Shown piece by piece: positions 28,165 through 41,469 of a stretch of DNA of 64,000 nt. Every line of letters starts with the position of its first letter. Positions within the stretch are counted from its first letter, which is position 1. This stretch comes from Physcomitrium patens. Taxonomy: Eukaryota; Streptophyta; Bryopsida; Funariales; Funariaceae. The translations under genes were made by a program, and so were the position numbers. The stretch is taken from NCBI RefSeq assembly GCF_000002425.4, contig NC_037271.1, forward strand, positions 13,393,869-13,457,868, written 5' to 3'. Under the pieces are notes generated by a model that searched no databases, was not told where the DNA came from, and saw only the letters and a list, made by a program, of their open reading frames with translations.

Positions 28165-28487
28165 ATGACAAAGATATTATAAAAAAGAAATAAAATTTTA
28201 AAAAATTTTATAATAAATTTTTTAAAAAAATTATAATAAAATTTTAAAAAAATTGATAATATTTTTATAATGCTTATAGTAATTTAATATTATATTTTTT
28301 TAACTTAATGATTTTTTATAGTAATAAAATCAATGAAAATCAGCTATAAATCATATTTTTTATATTAATATTAAAAAGGTATGAGGTTCTTTTTATAATT
28401 TTTTAATTATTAATTAATATTTATAATTTTTTTATAAATAATATGTATAAATAAAAGGCCAATATAGATATTGATTTTAATAATTAA
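28165..28487. other. Extremely AT-rich low-complexity sequence
   Basis: Nearly pure A/T with many short AAATTTTA and TTATAATA inverted motifs. No feature beyond its neighbourhood with the palindrome that follows. Confidence 0.5.
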
Positions 28488-28555
28488 TCTTTAATATTCA
28501 ATAATAAATAAAAATTTATTATTTAGTATTTTTATTTATTATTGAATATTAAAGA
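28488..28555. repeat. Perfect 28-bp inverted repeat (hairpin)
   Basis: The arm 28,488-28,515 (starting TCTTTAATATTCAATAATAA) is exactly repeated in reverse complement at 28,528-28,555, with a 12-base loop. In a region where other repeats are decayed, a perfect palindrome suggests a young or maintained structure, such as a small foldback element. Confidence 0.9.
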
Positions 28556-29832
28556 AATAACACTATATATAACAACATAAATGTATAGGTTGAATAGGCA
28601 TTTTTATACATTGTAAAAGATCATAGCTCTAACTTTGATTTGAACTTCAGTAATATCTCTCAAATTCTTTCAAAAGTTGTAACAAGTTTTGCAATATAGG
28701 GAACATTTGTGATACCAAGTGGAATTTATTGTATAATTGAAATAAGGTCAAAAAGTACTTTCTATTTCATTGGCACATTAATTAGGTAGATATGTCAAGC
28801 AATCAAGAAAGTCTTAGTATCTATCTTCCATAAATGGTTAAAAAAGCAAGGTATTCTAAATGACCTATTAAACTCTATACTACCTTCTTGCTTGTCTAAT
28901 CCAATTATAACCAGATAAAATCAATAAATAAAAATCTCAAGATATCAATACTCTTTAAGATTATATTAATACAAAAGAATGTAGTATCAAATATTTGATG
29001 CATTGTCTTATAATATTTTCTCTATCTTTGCCTTTGTATGAAGATTCTCTTTACGTCACAAAATATGTATGCTCTCTACAATCTGACCAAAATGGATTTG
29101 GTTTAGAATTGCTTCATCACACACATCTTTAGTTTGTAATTCTTATGTTTTTAAAAATAAAAATTGAGAAGGCCAAAGCTACTAGTCCTATGAGTCAAGA
29201 CTTAATCAAGAGCAAGATTTTGTGAATAAGAAGGAGTAATAGTATGTAATAATGAAAAAAATAAAGATATAGCTAATAATATAAATATATGTAGTAGGAT
29301 TTTATTTAAAAACTATTCTTTAATTATTTCTTTTAATTATTTTCAATCTAAGCATGTACAATGGTTAAGATTTCAAAATATTCTAAAAAAAATTTAGCCA
29401 TATTTAATATCTATACCTTGCAAATGGCCACTAAAATACACAAGTTTTAATTAAAAGTCTTATATAAGCTATCAATAGATTATAAATAGATTCTAATAGA
29501 TAATTGATATTTCTTAAAATACCACATGAATAAGTCTAATGTCAATGGATGAATGATCACCAAATAAGAATACCAACTTTTATTTTTATTTTTATTAGTT
29601 TTATAGGTCAAAGATTTATTTTCTTCTTCAAACACCAATTAATTTGATCGGAACAATAACAAACGATTGAGGATGTACCCCATAGTATATTTAGATTAAG
29701 TATAGATATTTTTATCATCCAACCATTTATATAATCTATAAAAAAAGTACTTATTTTGACCATTAATCTATATATAGATATTCTTTATTAAAAAAAATTA
29801 TATAATACTATTTTATCTATATTATAAGTAAC
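28556..29832. other. AT-rich spacer before the nest
   Basis: No gene or element part is recognised. The last bases, reading AGTAACTGCTA, are the insertion target of element B1. Confidence 0.5.
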
Positions 29833-29837
29833 TGCTA
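29833..29837. repeat. Target site duplication of B1 (left)
   Basis: TGCTA directly precedes the B1 LTR and recurs at 63,773-63,777 directly after the other LTR, 34 kb away. The match is exact. Confidence 0.9.
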
Positions 29838-30580
29838 TGTAGAATAGATATTAGTTTGTTTTTGTAAGATATTGATAAAATAGACTAATAGTCCATAGAA
29901 TAGTCAGTTCAGGAGGACGGATGATTGATTTAGTTATTAAAAGTGGTTAATTATAGGATTATGGTTAGAATTTGGAAATCAAAAGCAGTTATATAAGAGT
30001 TGTAGAAGTTTGTTGGGTGCCAGATTGTGATAGTCATGAGCCGGGGTAAGCTTGGTACTACCTCTTTGTTTCCTTGTTTTCTTTGTTATTGAAGAGTAAT
30101 GGATAGTTTCTTAATATTGAGAAGTGAGTCTGTGGAATAAATCAAAGATTGATTTATGAGTTATTGATTATGTAATTGGAGTACTGAGTGATTGGATTAT
30201 ATGAGGAGTTATTGGAAGATTATGATTGTTGTTTATTGAGAGCTGTGTGTGTTTTAGACAAAGGAAGTTGGTGATTACAGAAATTCTGTGAATTCAGATT
30301 GGTTGGAATGAAGTCTATTATTTCTGGTGTTAGATGGAAATTATGTGTTTTGAGCGGTCTTTTGAGAGTGCAGAAATGCATACTGTTGTTATCAGTTGAT
30401 GGAGTATTGTTACTGAGAGAAAGCATTGTAGTATTTTTTAGTGTTTTAGTGGTTTGGAATACGGTTAATTATGTGATCTTAACAAGAAAAACTCATGCAC
30501 TTAGTCTTTCCATATGTTCGAATTGTCCTATACATGTTTATTCTGAAAGGAATTGTAGAATAAGTAAAATGACAATCACA
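29838..30580 (+). mobile_element. B1 5' LTR
   Basis: It starts TGTAGAATAG and ends CAATCACA. It is followed after three bases by TGGCATCGCC, a decayed form of the primer site that is better kept in B2. Confidence 0.9.
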
Positions 30581-33500
30581 TTTTGGCATCGCCGTCGGGG
30601 ATAGACACTAGCATTGAGTATTAAGAATTAACTGCCGGTTTAGTTAGATGGGAGATAGGAAGCAAATTCAATAGTATATAATGAAAGAGTATGATTATTA
30701 AGAATGAGAACTTAATAGTAAAGAGAATACGGCAGTCGAAAGAAAGAATAGAGAGGTCGCAAGCAAGAAATTTGTTGTGTAATGAGCAAGAATGGAAGTT
30801 AAAAAAGAATCATCGATAAAGTTGGATTAAACCATGGTTGCATGTCTGTCGGCATATTCGAGTATATTCAGAAGCTGATCGACATCAAATATTTCAGTAG
30901 TATATACCGTTAGAGAAATTACCAAGAACACTCGTGGAAAATTTGGTCAATAGACCAGTGTTTCTCTTGAGGCTATAAACTACGAGTGGAGGAATCACAA
31001 AAGAATTGGGTATTCCATTGGATATGTTTCCAATAACAAAAGCTTTTAATTCCATCAAAATTAGTTCCATAGAGTGGCATAAATTACTGGTCAATAAGGG
31101 CCAATTTAGTATATTTCAAAATCCATCACTTTCACCTCCAATTCAACCATCTAACTTAGTAAGGAACAATAATAGTAAATTGAGGAAAATTCAAAATTCA
31201 GAACAATCAATTGAAGAAGGTGCCAGTTGTTTTGAAAAAAGATTAAGTAGAACAATATTCTCTTCAATGGTGACAGGTGGTCCAGCAGTTCGAATAGCAG
31301 TACAAATGGATGACATTACCTACTTTTAGGGATTTTTTGAGTGCGGATCCCGACCAACATTTGTATCAATTTTTGACAGCATATATAGCCAATAATGGAA
31401 GAATTGAAGATATTTGGTTATGATGGTTGCGAGCAACCTTAAAGGATATGGCATTTGAAAGGTACAACCATCAACCAGTGGATCAATTTTCCAATTGAGA
31501 AGCATTAAAGAATACATTTTTAATCCATTTTTACCCAATTGGTTTTGAGCATCAACTTCAAGAAAGATTAATGACTAGCAAAATGGATCCAATAGAGCCA
31601 GTAGAATCATACTATGGTCGTGTGGCAGATATACTCCACAAGTGGCTAAATCACCAAATGCCAAAGGCTTTTGTATTGTCCATATTAATCAATGGATTGC
31701 ACCTACCCAAACTAAAAATGTTTGTAAAAGAAGCTCAATCAAATACAATAACTGCATCTCTTAATAGAGCCAAGATTTGAAAGGAATGCCATTATGATGA
31801 GTTTTTAACTGCGAATGCTATGATGATTCCAGTTCAAGGTAGCTATCAAAATTTGACTTGGAACGCATCAATGGGTAGTTATCCACGGATGTTAGAAACA
31901 GTGGCTAATTCCAATGCCAATATTCAGGGGCCAATTAATGTCACCCCATTACAAGCTATACCACCAAACGTGACAACAGTGTATGCTCTATATTTTCCAT
32001 ATCAACAAGTGGTAGAGTTACCAATAATACCACCCCAAAAGATTCCAATGAAGCCTTGTTATTGAACCTGATGAAGAAAATAGAGAAAATGGCCATTAAT
32101 ATGGCCGAGGATAAGGAAAAGAGGCTTAAGCCTACCAATACTTGGACCAATGTATGGTGCAATAATTGTAAGGGTCATGGTCATTTAATAACAAAATGCC
32201 CTTCACCTTCACAAATGATAGATCAATGTACAGTTTGCAAAGAAAAACACTTAACAGCTAATTATTGGAATTGGCAAAGGCAACAACAATTTAATAATTA
32301 GACCATAATCTCACCGACTCAATAGGACGTCAATTAAGTTCAATCGGGAAATACGTTTGGATGGAATGAAAATCGATCTAATTGACAAAATTGAGCATTC
32401 AATAACTTTAAAAGTTCCAATTTCAATTAAGGATCTGCATCAAACCTCCAAAACTACAAGAAGGAGCAGCAGAGGTATCAACAATATGCTCCATTAGTAT
32501 TATCGAACTAAGTACCCTCCGTACCAATGGAAGAACCAAGATCATTTTCTAATCCTATATGAAACAAGCTTAGTAGATATATACCAGTGGAGACACCCAA
32601 TATGCTTTATGGGGGTGCAAGAAGACCACTTCGTTGTTTTTTGTTATAGACAGATTGGTCATCATGCCTATGAATGTCCCAAATCCAGAGCCAATGACAA
32701 TTATGCGCCAATGTGTAGGAATCGCAAGTAGTTGGAGCATACTTATCAGTAATGTAATGCTCCATTCAATTTCAATAATCGGAATCAATAGATTCAAAAC
32801 CAAGGAAAAATGGAAGAGATAAATCAAGGTCCTCAAGATTCTTTGGTAAATCGGGTGAAATGTGTCTAAGCCGTTCTTACGAAGAGTCAGCAAAAAGAGA
32901 ACAGACCAATTCAAGATTTAGGTGAGCCTAATACGAAGGACCAATTTGACTCAATTACGGAAACATCTAATCCAAGTCCTGTTACGGGCTTCTTACTTAC
33001 TATGAGACCTGACTCGGTTGGGCTACCCAATGAGGTCCTGATTATCGAGGCTTTGGTTCCATTTCAAGCTATTTCGTTCTCTATGCTATTTTGGAGAAAT
33101 GTCCTTTCTGTGAAAAGATCCTCTTTGGGGCGCGAATTCCAAGGAAGCTCCAACTATTGTTCCAATTCCAAATCCAGGAGGGAAGAATATCTTACCTCTC
33201 AGAGTTAAATTCAATCCAATGAAAAGAAAGAGGACATTGGGAATTACCTTAAATATGGAACCCTAAGACATTTTGAAAGATCTGGATGCTATTCGGCCTT
33301 CTATTTCTATGAAGCAAATTCTAGCGATCACACCAAAGTACCGTTCTACATTGAATTCATCGTTAATATGGCATAGGCAACACAATAAGGAAGTTTGTGA
33401 AGTCAATTTGAACCCTGATCCAGATACACCAACTATCGATGTTTCGATTGACGGTGTTATGATCTCAGGTGTTGAGGTGGATGGTGGTTCTAGCGTTAAT

Positions 33501-33820
33501 TTAATGAACTCTGATACAATGGATGTTTTAGATTTGAGACATTTAGTACCCAAAACATTGGTGTCAAGGATGGCAAATCATAGCCAGGTTGAACCAATGG
33601 ATATTTTATGGAGTGTTCAAACTATAATTATCCATATTACATATAAAAATAACTGTATTGTCTTTCGATTATAACGATCGACTTTATCGTATCCAATTTT
33701 ATTAGGACAACTCGGACTTTATCAAGTGAAGGCTAAGAACGATTGGAGTCGGGGTACTTTGACAATTGGCAAGGGCAGAGATAAAATAGTATTACAAATG
33801 TATCTAGTACACTATCACGG
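30581..33820 (+). mobile_element. B1 gag and protease region
   Basis: Broken gag. The N-terminal part lies at about 30,900-31,330 (IEWHKLLVNKGQFS). The capsid part lies at about 31,570-31,800 and includes AFVLSILINGL and LKMFVKEAQS. A CX2C-type zinc knuckle lies at about 32,150-32,280 (NCKGHGHLITKC), and a further knuckle-like region at about 32,580-32,800. The protease lies at about 33,380-33,560 with DVSIDG and VDGGSSVNLMNS. The stretch 31,880-33,200 is the one that reappears inside family A LTRs. Confidence 0.85.
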
Positions 33821-36800
33821 TGTTGTGTTGTAACACGAGTATACTGTGAAAATATAAAGAAAGACGACTTTTATTAATGTTCAGTTACCTCGAATATTGG
33901 GAACAACAACCAATTCCAGTGCAAATACTGAGAGGCTAGGTTCAGTCACCCCGTTACAGTCAACCAGGGCATATTGAAATGCTCCGTTCGATTCTAATAA
34001 CGGGAGTCAGCAGGAAGGAGAAGGACCAATTCAACGACGGGTGAGCCTGGTTCAAAGAGCCAATTAGATCCAATTTCAAGACATCCAATCCAGGTTATTA
34101 TAGGCCTCTTACTCAATATGAGACCTGAATTAGTCGGGCAACCCAATGCGGTCCAATTTCGAGAACATCCAGATTACTACGGGCCTCTTATCCAATATGA
34201 GACTTGAATTGGTCGGGCGACTCAATGTGGTCCTGATTACGGGGCTCCGATTCCGTTTCAGGCTGTTCCGTCCTTTGTGCCATTCCGGGAACGTCCTTTT
34301 GATAAAAAGATCTCTTAAAGGTAAAAACGGAGGAGAAAACTCTGACGGCGGAGCCAATTCTAAATCCAAGATGGAAGATTGAAGAAATTCAGAGGCTAGG
34401 GTTTGAAAGAAGAGAGAATTACGGTTAAAGGGGAGGATAGGTTAAGAAATAAAAGGAGGAGAGAATAAGTTTTTGGAGAAGAAGGATCAGAGAGCTAGCT
34501 TCATGCTTTAGAAAGGGGAAAAAAGACAGAGAATTGGGTTTTTTTTCTTCATAGGGTTTTGGGAAGACTGAGGCAATCGTTGCTGAAGTCAATGTTGTAA
34601 TGGTGAATCGGGATTTTAATGAAGTGGGTGTGATTACTCTTGACTGTTTTGTGAAATCGAGTTACGTCTGTGATGAAGAATTAAAAGGGTGTCTATAAGA
34701 TTGAGTATGCAAAGTGAATGAAATTTATTGGATTAATCTAACAATACAGTCAGTGGATACAAGAACGTGACTATAAAGCGGTATCAAAGATTAGCAGTTT
34801 GGGTTGTACGGGATTCTCTGTAACGTCTAGAGACCTACCGGCTGGGGAAAAAAGGACTTCGGTGAGCAGTCGAAGGGCATCCGTATAGATTTATGGTATA
34901 TTCTTCTAGTTGTTTATATTCCAATAGTCAAAAACCGATAGACTGCTTGAATATTGGCAAATCTCCATACTACCTTCTACAGCCCGACGCCCGACACGTT
35001 CTCGAGCAGGAAAGCACGTAATACGACACAAGTGTTGTAGCTGATGTGAAAGCTTGAGGTGGAAGGTATTGGATTTCATTTGATTTTATTTTTATTTTTA
35101 TGGAAAACGAAAATAAAAATTTTGAAGGATCTTTGGGAGGAGTTTCTGGTGAAGGTTCTTCTAAAGGACAAGGTATGCACATGGATCCATCTATTGCTAG
35201 TATGTTTCAAGCCTTCTCATTATCAATGCAGCAACAACAAAGCAATAATCGAAAGGAAGCTTTGGCAACCAAAGCATTGCAAGCAGTGGTCAATAAAATT
35301 GATCAATTTGATGGGAGGAATATTTCAAGGTATTTAAGATGCTATGTTCATGAAATGGAATTGAATCGGGTTTCTGAGAAGAAAATGGTTGAATTATTTG
35401 GACTTGCCATGATGCCGGAGATAAGACACCATATTGCATCGATTACGGATTGTTATGGAAATTCATGGGAGGTTTTTTCACATGCATTGAAAGACAAATA
35501 TTTCTTGGAAGATATTGATCGCGTTACTAAGAAGTTGTTTTTGGAATGGATTGAACGGCCTAATAAGAATTTGCAAGCAACAGAGCTAATAAAGGAATTT
35601 GAGAGGCAGTACTCTCAATTGTCGAAGGTAGAAAAATTGACATTGGAGCCGAACAAAGTTGATCTATTTCTTCAAGCTACAAATGGAGAATTGTAAGAGA
35701 AATTAGAACTCCTTCTTGAAGACAAAGAAGAAGATGAAGGATTGACAACAAAGTGGAAGAACGTTGAAGATGCGGTGGGGTTGCTTACAAAAAGAGAAAG
35801 GAGGAAGGATAGGAGCAATATTTCAAAAACAGTACAAGCACCCAAAGCTCCAGTATGTACAACACCACCGACAATGCCTACAGTTCAACCTTCGACATCC
35901 TTGTCAAAGAAAGCAGATATGGGTATGGAAAAAATTATACGAGGAATGCGAGATCTTCAAATCAAATTGGCAAGACTTGAAGAGAATACTTCTACAAACG
36001 ATTCGAAGAATGTTTCAAAACAAGGATATATACAAAGATGTATTTGGTGTGATGACGCTTCACACACTAGAAAAGATTGCAATGAATTTAATAATACGAT
36101 ACAACAAGGAATTATTTGCTGGAAAGATGGGAAGATAGCATTGAAAGATAGGGAGGATCTTCTTCAAACCAATTTTGGCAAGGGAGAAATGAGAGCATTG
36201 GTTCAAGATTACTTAAAAGAGCATGAAACAGTAGCATGAGAAAGTGCAAGTTATGGTGCTAGAGTAGATGATGAAATTGGTGGAAGTACGAAAACTAGTG
36301 ACTTTTGGGCTTCTGCCATTTTTACAATGCAAGAAGGGAAATTACCTCGAGAAGCGTTATTAAGGACTGCAGCTATAATACGAGGTGCAACAGGTTGAGA
36401 GGATCTTGTTGAGTCTCTTTCAGTTCATGCATATATTGCTAAGAGCCAACATGAAGCTTTGATGGAAGAAAAGAGAGGAGGAAATTTTGATGATACTAGA
36501 GAAGGAAATTCTTCTAAGAGGTAAACTCGAGGAGACAAGGCTCGGGAGGCAGCTTCACAAGAATTTCCTATAAAGGATACCTCAGCATCATTGGAAGAAA
36601 AAACAAGGGAGACAAAAGATAAAGGCAAATAAATTGCTTATAAGCTACTTTCTGACATTGAAGCGGCAACAAATTTAAAAGGGGTGATAGAAGAACATAT
36701 ATTAAATGCTAAGGTAGAATTCACATTGAAAGAAGTTTTGAAAATTGTAAAGAAGGAGTTTCATGATGTTATCATTGACAGCATTAAGCAAAAGAGGCAA

Positions 36801-39800
36801 TTAATGGACGAAACTGGAATGAGTCATGCTATTGATGTAAGAATATGTAGAGATGAAGAAGAGGTTGATATTGGTTACAAGCAACCAACAAATGAAAAGA
36901 ATGGGTATAATCAACGAGTACGTTTCGAAGATTATAGTGATAAGGAAATAGAAACTTTGAGCCATTATACTCAAAAGCATTGGACAAGAGTAACTACTGA
37001 GGTATTAGTGAAAGTAGGAGATATAGAAGAACCAATTGTTGCTTTAGTCGACCATGGTTCTGAAATAAATCTTATGTCTAAAGATCTTTATAAGAAGCAA
37101 AAATGGCCAATTGATATGGAACATGGATGGGCAATACGAGCAGCTAATAACACATGGGGCGAAGTATATGGAGTTTGTCTAGATGTCAAAATTTGAATTG
37201 GGGATGTTGTGACGGAGCAACATTTCTTTGTTCAAGATACAACGTCTTATCCGTTGATTTTAGGACAACCTTATATTACGGCAACACGGATGGAAACAAA
37301 AGTACTTGACGATGGTTCTGCTTATGCAAGGGTACGTAGCGAAGATGGGAGGAAAGCTGTATAATTTCTAATAGTACCTCCTAACCATGAACAGAATCGA
37401 GATAGGTTGAGAGAGAAACCATTGCCAAAGATTGTTGAAGGATTTAAGGATTTTGGGGAGGTACCACTATAAAGTGAGATTATGGAGGTACAAAAGAAGA
37501 GATACTCTAGCGAGATGAAGGTGCCTTTGATGCGAGTTTAATTGGTATTTTGGAGAATGGAAATATTATGTATAAGAAAGTTGATGATTTTAAAAGAAAA
37601 GAAAGAAAAAGATTATATGATATTGAAGGAGAATTATGCAAGTTAGGTACGCAGCAAGAAGATGAAAGTGATTTGGATAATGAAGGTGACGAAGACGAAC
37701 TGGACATAGACGTAGAGAATATATTCTAAATCAAACAGCAATTAGATAAATTGGTGCATATCGGAGGATGCACAAGTTCAGAGAGGGTGGATGTCGTGTT
37801 GTAACATGAGTATATTGTGAAAATATAAAAAAAGACGACTTTTATTAATGTTCAGTTACCTCGAATATTGGGAGCAACAACCAATTCCAGTGCAAATACT
37901 GAGAGGCTAGGTTCAGTCACCCCGTTACAGTCAGCCAAGGCATATTGAAATGCTCCGTTCGATTCTAATAACGGGAGTCAGCCGGGTGAGCCTAATTCAA
38001 AGAGCCAATTGGATCCAATTTCAAGACATCCAATCCAGGTTATTATGGGCCTCTTACTCAATATGAGACCTGAATTAGTCGGGCAACCCAATGCGGTCCA
38101 ATTTCGGGAACATCCAGATTACTACGGGCCTCTTATCCAATATGAGACTTGAATTGGTCGGGCGACTCAATGTGGTCCTGATTACGGGGCTCCGATTCCG
38201 TTTCAGGTTGTTCCGTCCTTTGTGCCATTCCGGGAACGTCCTTTCGGTAAAAAGATCTCTTAAAGGTAAAAACGGAGGAGAAAACTCTGACGGCGGTGTC
38301 GTGTTGTAACACGAGTATACAGTGAAAATAAAAAAAGAAAGGGGAATTTTATTAATATTCAGTTACCTCGAATATTGGGAGCATTGACCAACTCCAGCGC
38401 AAATACTGAGTGGTCAGGTTCAGTCACCCCGTTACAGTCAGCCGGGGCATACGGAAATGCTCCGTTCGATTCCAATAACGGGTTTCGGGCTGTCCTGTTC
38501 TCTGTGCCGTTTCAGGGAACGTTGTTTGCGGTAAATGGATCTCTTAAAGGTAAAAACGAAGGAGAAGGTCTTGATGACGTGAGCCAATTTCGGATCTAAG
38601 CTGTGACGGCGGGAGCCAATTCTGGATCTAAAATAGAAGATTGAAGAAATTCAGAGGATAAGGTTAGGAGACAGAATAGTTTTAGAGGGGGGGTGGAGAT
38701 TTTTTTTCGGGGAATCAGGGAGCTAGCTTCAAGCTTTTTGCAAGGTTACTAGATCATTTTCATTGGAGGTTTTGAGGATCAAGGGGACTGAAGAGGAGCT
38801 TCATGGTTCGGGTCGGAGAAGAAAAGACGAAGAATTAGATTTTTCTTCTTCACAGAGTTTTGGGAAGAGTGAGGCAATCGTTGCTGAAGTCAGTGTTGTA
38901 ATGGTGAATCGGGATTTTTAATGAAGTGGGTTTGAGTACTCTTGACTGTTTTGTGAAATCGAGTTACGTCTGTGATTGAAGGATTAAAAGAGTGTTTATA
39001 GGATTGAGTATGCGGAATGAATGAAATTTATTGGATTAATCTAATAAGACAGTCAGTGGATACTAGATCGTAAGTACAAAGCGGTATTGAAGATTAACAG
39101 TTTGGGTTGTTCGGGGTTCTCTGTAACGTCTAGAGACCTACCGGCTGGGGCAAAAAAGACTTCGACAAGCAGTCGAAGAGCATCCGTATAGATTTACGGT
39201 ATATTGTTGCAGTCGTTTATATTCTAGCAGTCAAAAACTGATAGACTACTTGACTATTGGCGAATCTCCATACTACCTTCTACAGCCAGACGCCCGGCGC
39301 GTTCTCGAGCAGGAAAGCACGTAATACGACATCGGAGCCAATTCTGGATCCAAGACGGAAGATTGAAGAAATTCAGAGGCTAGGGTTTGAAAGAAGAGAG
39401 AATTAGGGTTAAAGGGGAGGATAGGTTAAGAAATGAAAGGGGGAGAGAATAAGTTTTTGGGGAAGAAGGATCAGAGAGCTAGCTTCATTCTTCGGGAAGG
39501 AGGAAAAAGGCAGAGAATTGGGTTTTTTTTCTTCATAGGGTTTTGGGAAGACTGAGGCAATCGTTGCTGAAGTCAATGTTGTATTGGTGAATCGGGATTT
39601 TAATGAAGTGGGTGTGATTACTCTTGACTGTTTTGTGAAATTGAGTTACGTCTGTGATGAAGAATTAAAAGGGTGTCTATAGGATTGAGTATGCAAAGTG
39701 AATGAAATTTATTGGATTAATCTAACGAGACAGCCAGTGGATACAAGATCGTGACTATAAAGCGATATCAAAGATTAGTAGTTTGGGTTGTTCGGGGTTC

Positions 39801-40012
39801 TCTGTAACGTCTAAAGACCTACCGACTGGGGCAAAAAAGACTTCGGTGAGCAGTCAAAGGGCATCCGTATAGATTTACAGTGTATTCTTGCAGTCGTTTA
39901 TATTCCAATAGTCAAAAATTGATAGACTACTTGAATATTGGCAAATCTCCATACTACCTTCTACAGCCAGACGCCTGGCGCGTTCTCGAGCAGGAAAGCA
40001 CGTAATACGACA
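33821..40012 (+). mobile_element. Element A1: Ty3/gypsy family A inserted in B1
   Basis: It is framed by the 4-bp duplication ACGG (33,817-33,820 and 40,013-40,016). The 5' LTR is 33,821-35,028. The gag-protease region is about 35,100-37,730, with a capsid (MHMDPSIAS), the knuckle CIWCDDASHTRKDC and the protease core ALVDHGSEINLMS. The 3' LTR is 37,792-38,296 plus 39,332-40,012, split by a solo LTR. Pol domains are not recognised. It is broken, with several breaks. Its gag is a close relative of that in A2. Confidence 0.9.
38297..39331 (+). mobile_element. Solo family A LTR inside the A1 3' LTR
   Basis: It begins TGTCGTGTTGTAACACGAG and ends GTAATACGACA. The flanks GCGG and TCGG are consistent with a 4-bp target duplication with one change. 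At 1,035 bp it is the shortest A LTR here because it carries fewer copies of the internal duplicated block. Confidence 0.85.
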
Positions 40013-40592
40013 ACGGGGAGTCTTATTTGCCAACATCTGAATTGATGTCGAACGATGAGCTTAGCTCCGATGATGATGCAGTAGCACCGATTATGGAGGT
40101 ATCCGTGGAAGCAGCTCAACATCCTAGAGTGGTGTATCAATGTGGCGATTTGAGGGAGTACTTCATATATCCATTGGATTCGGATATCTTTGCTAAAGTT
40201 AGTATTGATTAGATGACTAAGTATGATGTACACCATGTGAGTGCCCTAGACAAAAGATTTAGTACTTCTCACATGTCAGACTTACCGATTGATTTGAAAT
40301 CCACGCGGGAGTTGAAACAGAACATCGCCGCTACACCTTTATGTCAAACTATCAATTTGGCGACCTCAGTAGAGCTTTGGACAATTAAGGTCTATAAAGG
40401 TATTAAAGAACATGAGTTGACCCGTTGGACAAATTTTTTTTTAAATCATAAATCAGCTTTTACTTGGACTTATGATGATCTAAAAGGTATCCCCGCTGAA
40501 GTCTATGAATATCATATCATTTTAGAGGAGAACGCTGAACCGATATGGCAAAGGTAAGATCACCTTAATCCTAAATATTCTCTCATGATGAA
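40013..40592 (+). mobile_element. B1 segment between A1 and B2
   Basis: It continues B1 after A1, with the protease-to-reverse-transcriptase linker and the start of reverse transcriptase (FLNHKSAFTWTYDDLKGIPA). It corresponds to 45,380-45,910 of B2 on the other strand. It ends at the duplication ATGAA (40,588-40,592). Confidence 0.85.
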
Positions 40593-41363
40593 TGTCATTA
40601 TTGTTTTACTTATTCTAGAATTCCTTTCTAAATAAACATATATAGGAAAATTTTAACAGAAGAAAAGACTAAGTACATGAGTTTTACTTACTAGGGTCAC
40701 ACAATTAACTGTATTCCAAACCACTAAAATACTAAAAAATACTACAATGCTTCCTCCCAGTAACAATACTCCTTCATCAACTGATAACCATAATGTGCAA
40801 CCCTGCCTTCTCAAAAGACCGCTCAAAATTCAATAAATTCTATCCAACACCATGGATAATAGACTTCATTCCAACCAATCTAAATTCATAGAATTCTTGT
40901 AATCACAGACTTCCTCTATCAAAATACAGACACACAACTCTGAATAAATAACAATCATAATCTTCCATCCATAATCAATCTTCCAATAACTTCTCATATA
41001 ACTCAATCACTCAATACTCCAATTGCATAATCAATAACTCATAAATCAATCTCTGATTATTTCCACAGACTCACTTCTAAGTATTCAAAAACCATCCATT
41101 ACACTTCAACAACAAAGAAAACAAAAAAAACAAAGAGGAAGCACCAAGCTTAACCCCAGCTTATGACTATCACAGTCTGGCATGCCAACAAACTTCTACA
41201 ACTTCTATATAATTGCTACTGAATTCTAGATCTTAACCGTAATCCTATAATTAACCACTATTAATAACTAAATCAACCATCCATCCTCCTCAAGTGACTA
41301 TTCTATGGACTATTAGTTTATTTTACTAATATCTTATAAAAATGAACTAATATCTATTCTACA
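40593..41363 (-). mobile_element. B2 3' LTR
   Basis: It reads as the reverse complement of the B1 LTR, ending CTATTCTACA on the plus strand. It equals the partner LTR 50,525-51,295 in length. Confidence 0.9.
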
Positions 41364-41469
41364 GAGTCTCTTTCCTATTTGTGCAATGTCTTTGCAAACA
41401 CACAATGGTTACTTATCTAAAAACTATTTAATAAAACTCTATAAAATTAGTAGTTTCTCTCGCCCACAT

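Noticed and set aside
30299-30604. About 100-residue ORF that recurs at 63,488-63,811 and 50,474-50,725
   Set aside because: It lies in the family B LTR end and its flank, so the recurrence is explained by LTR homology; no domain is recognised.
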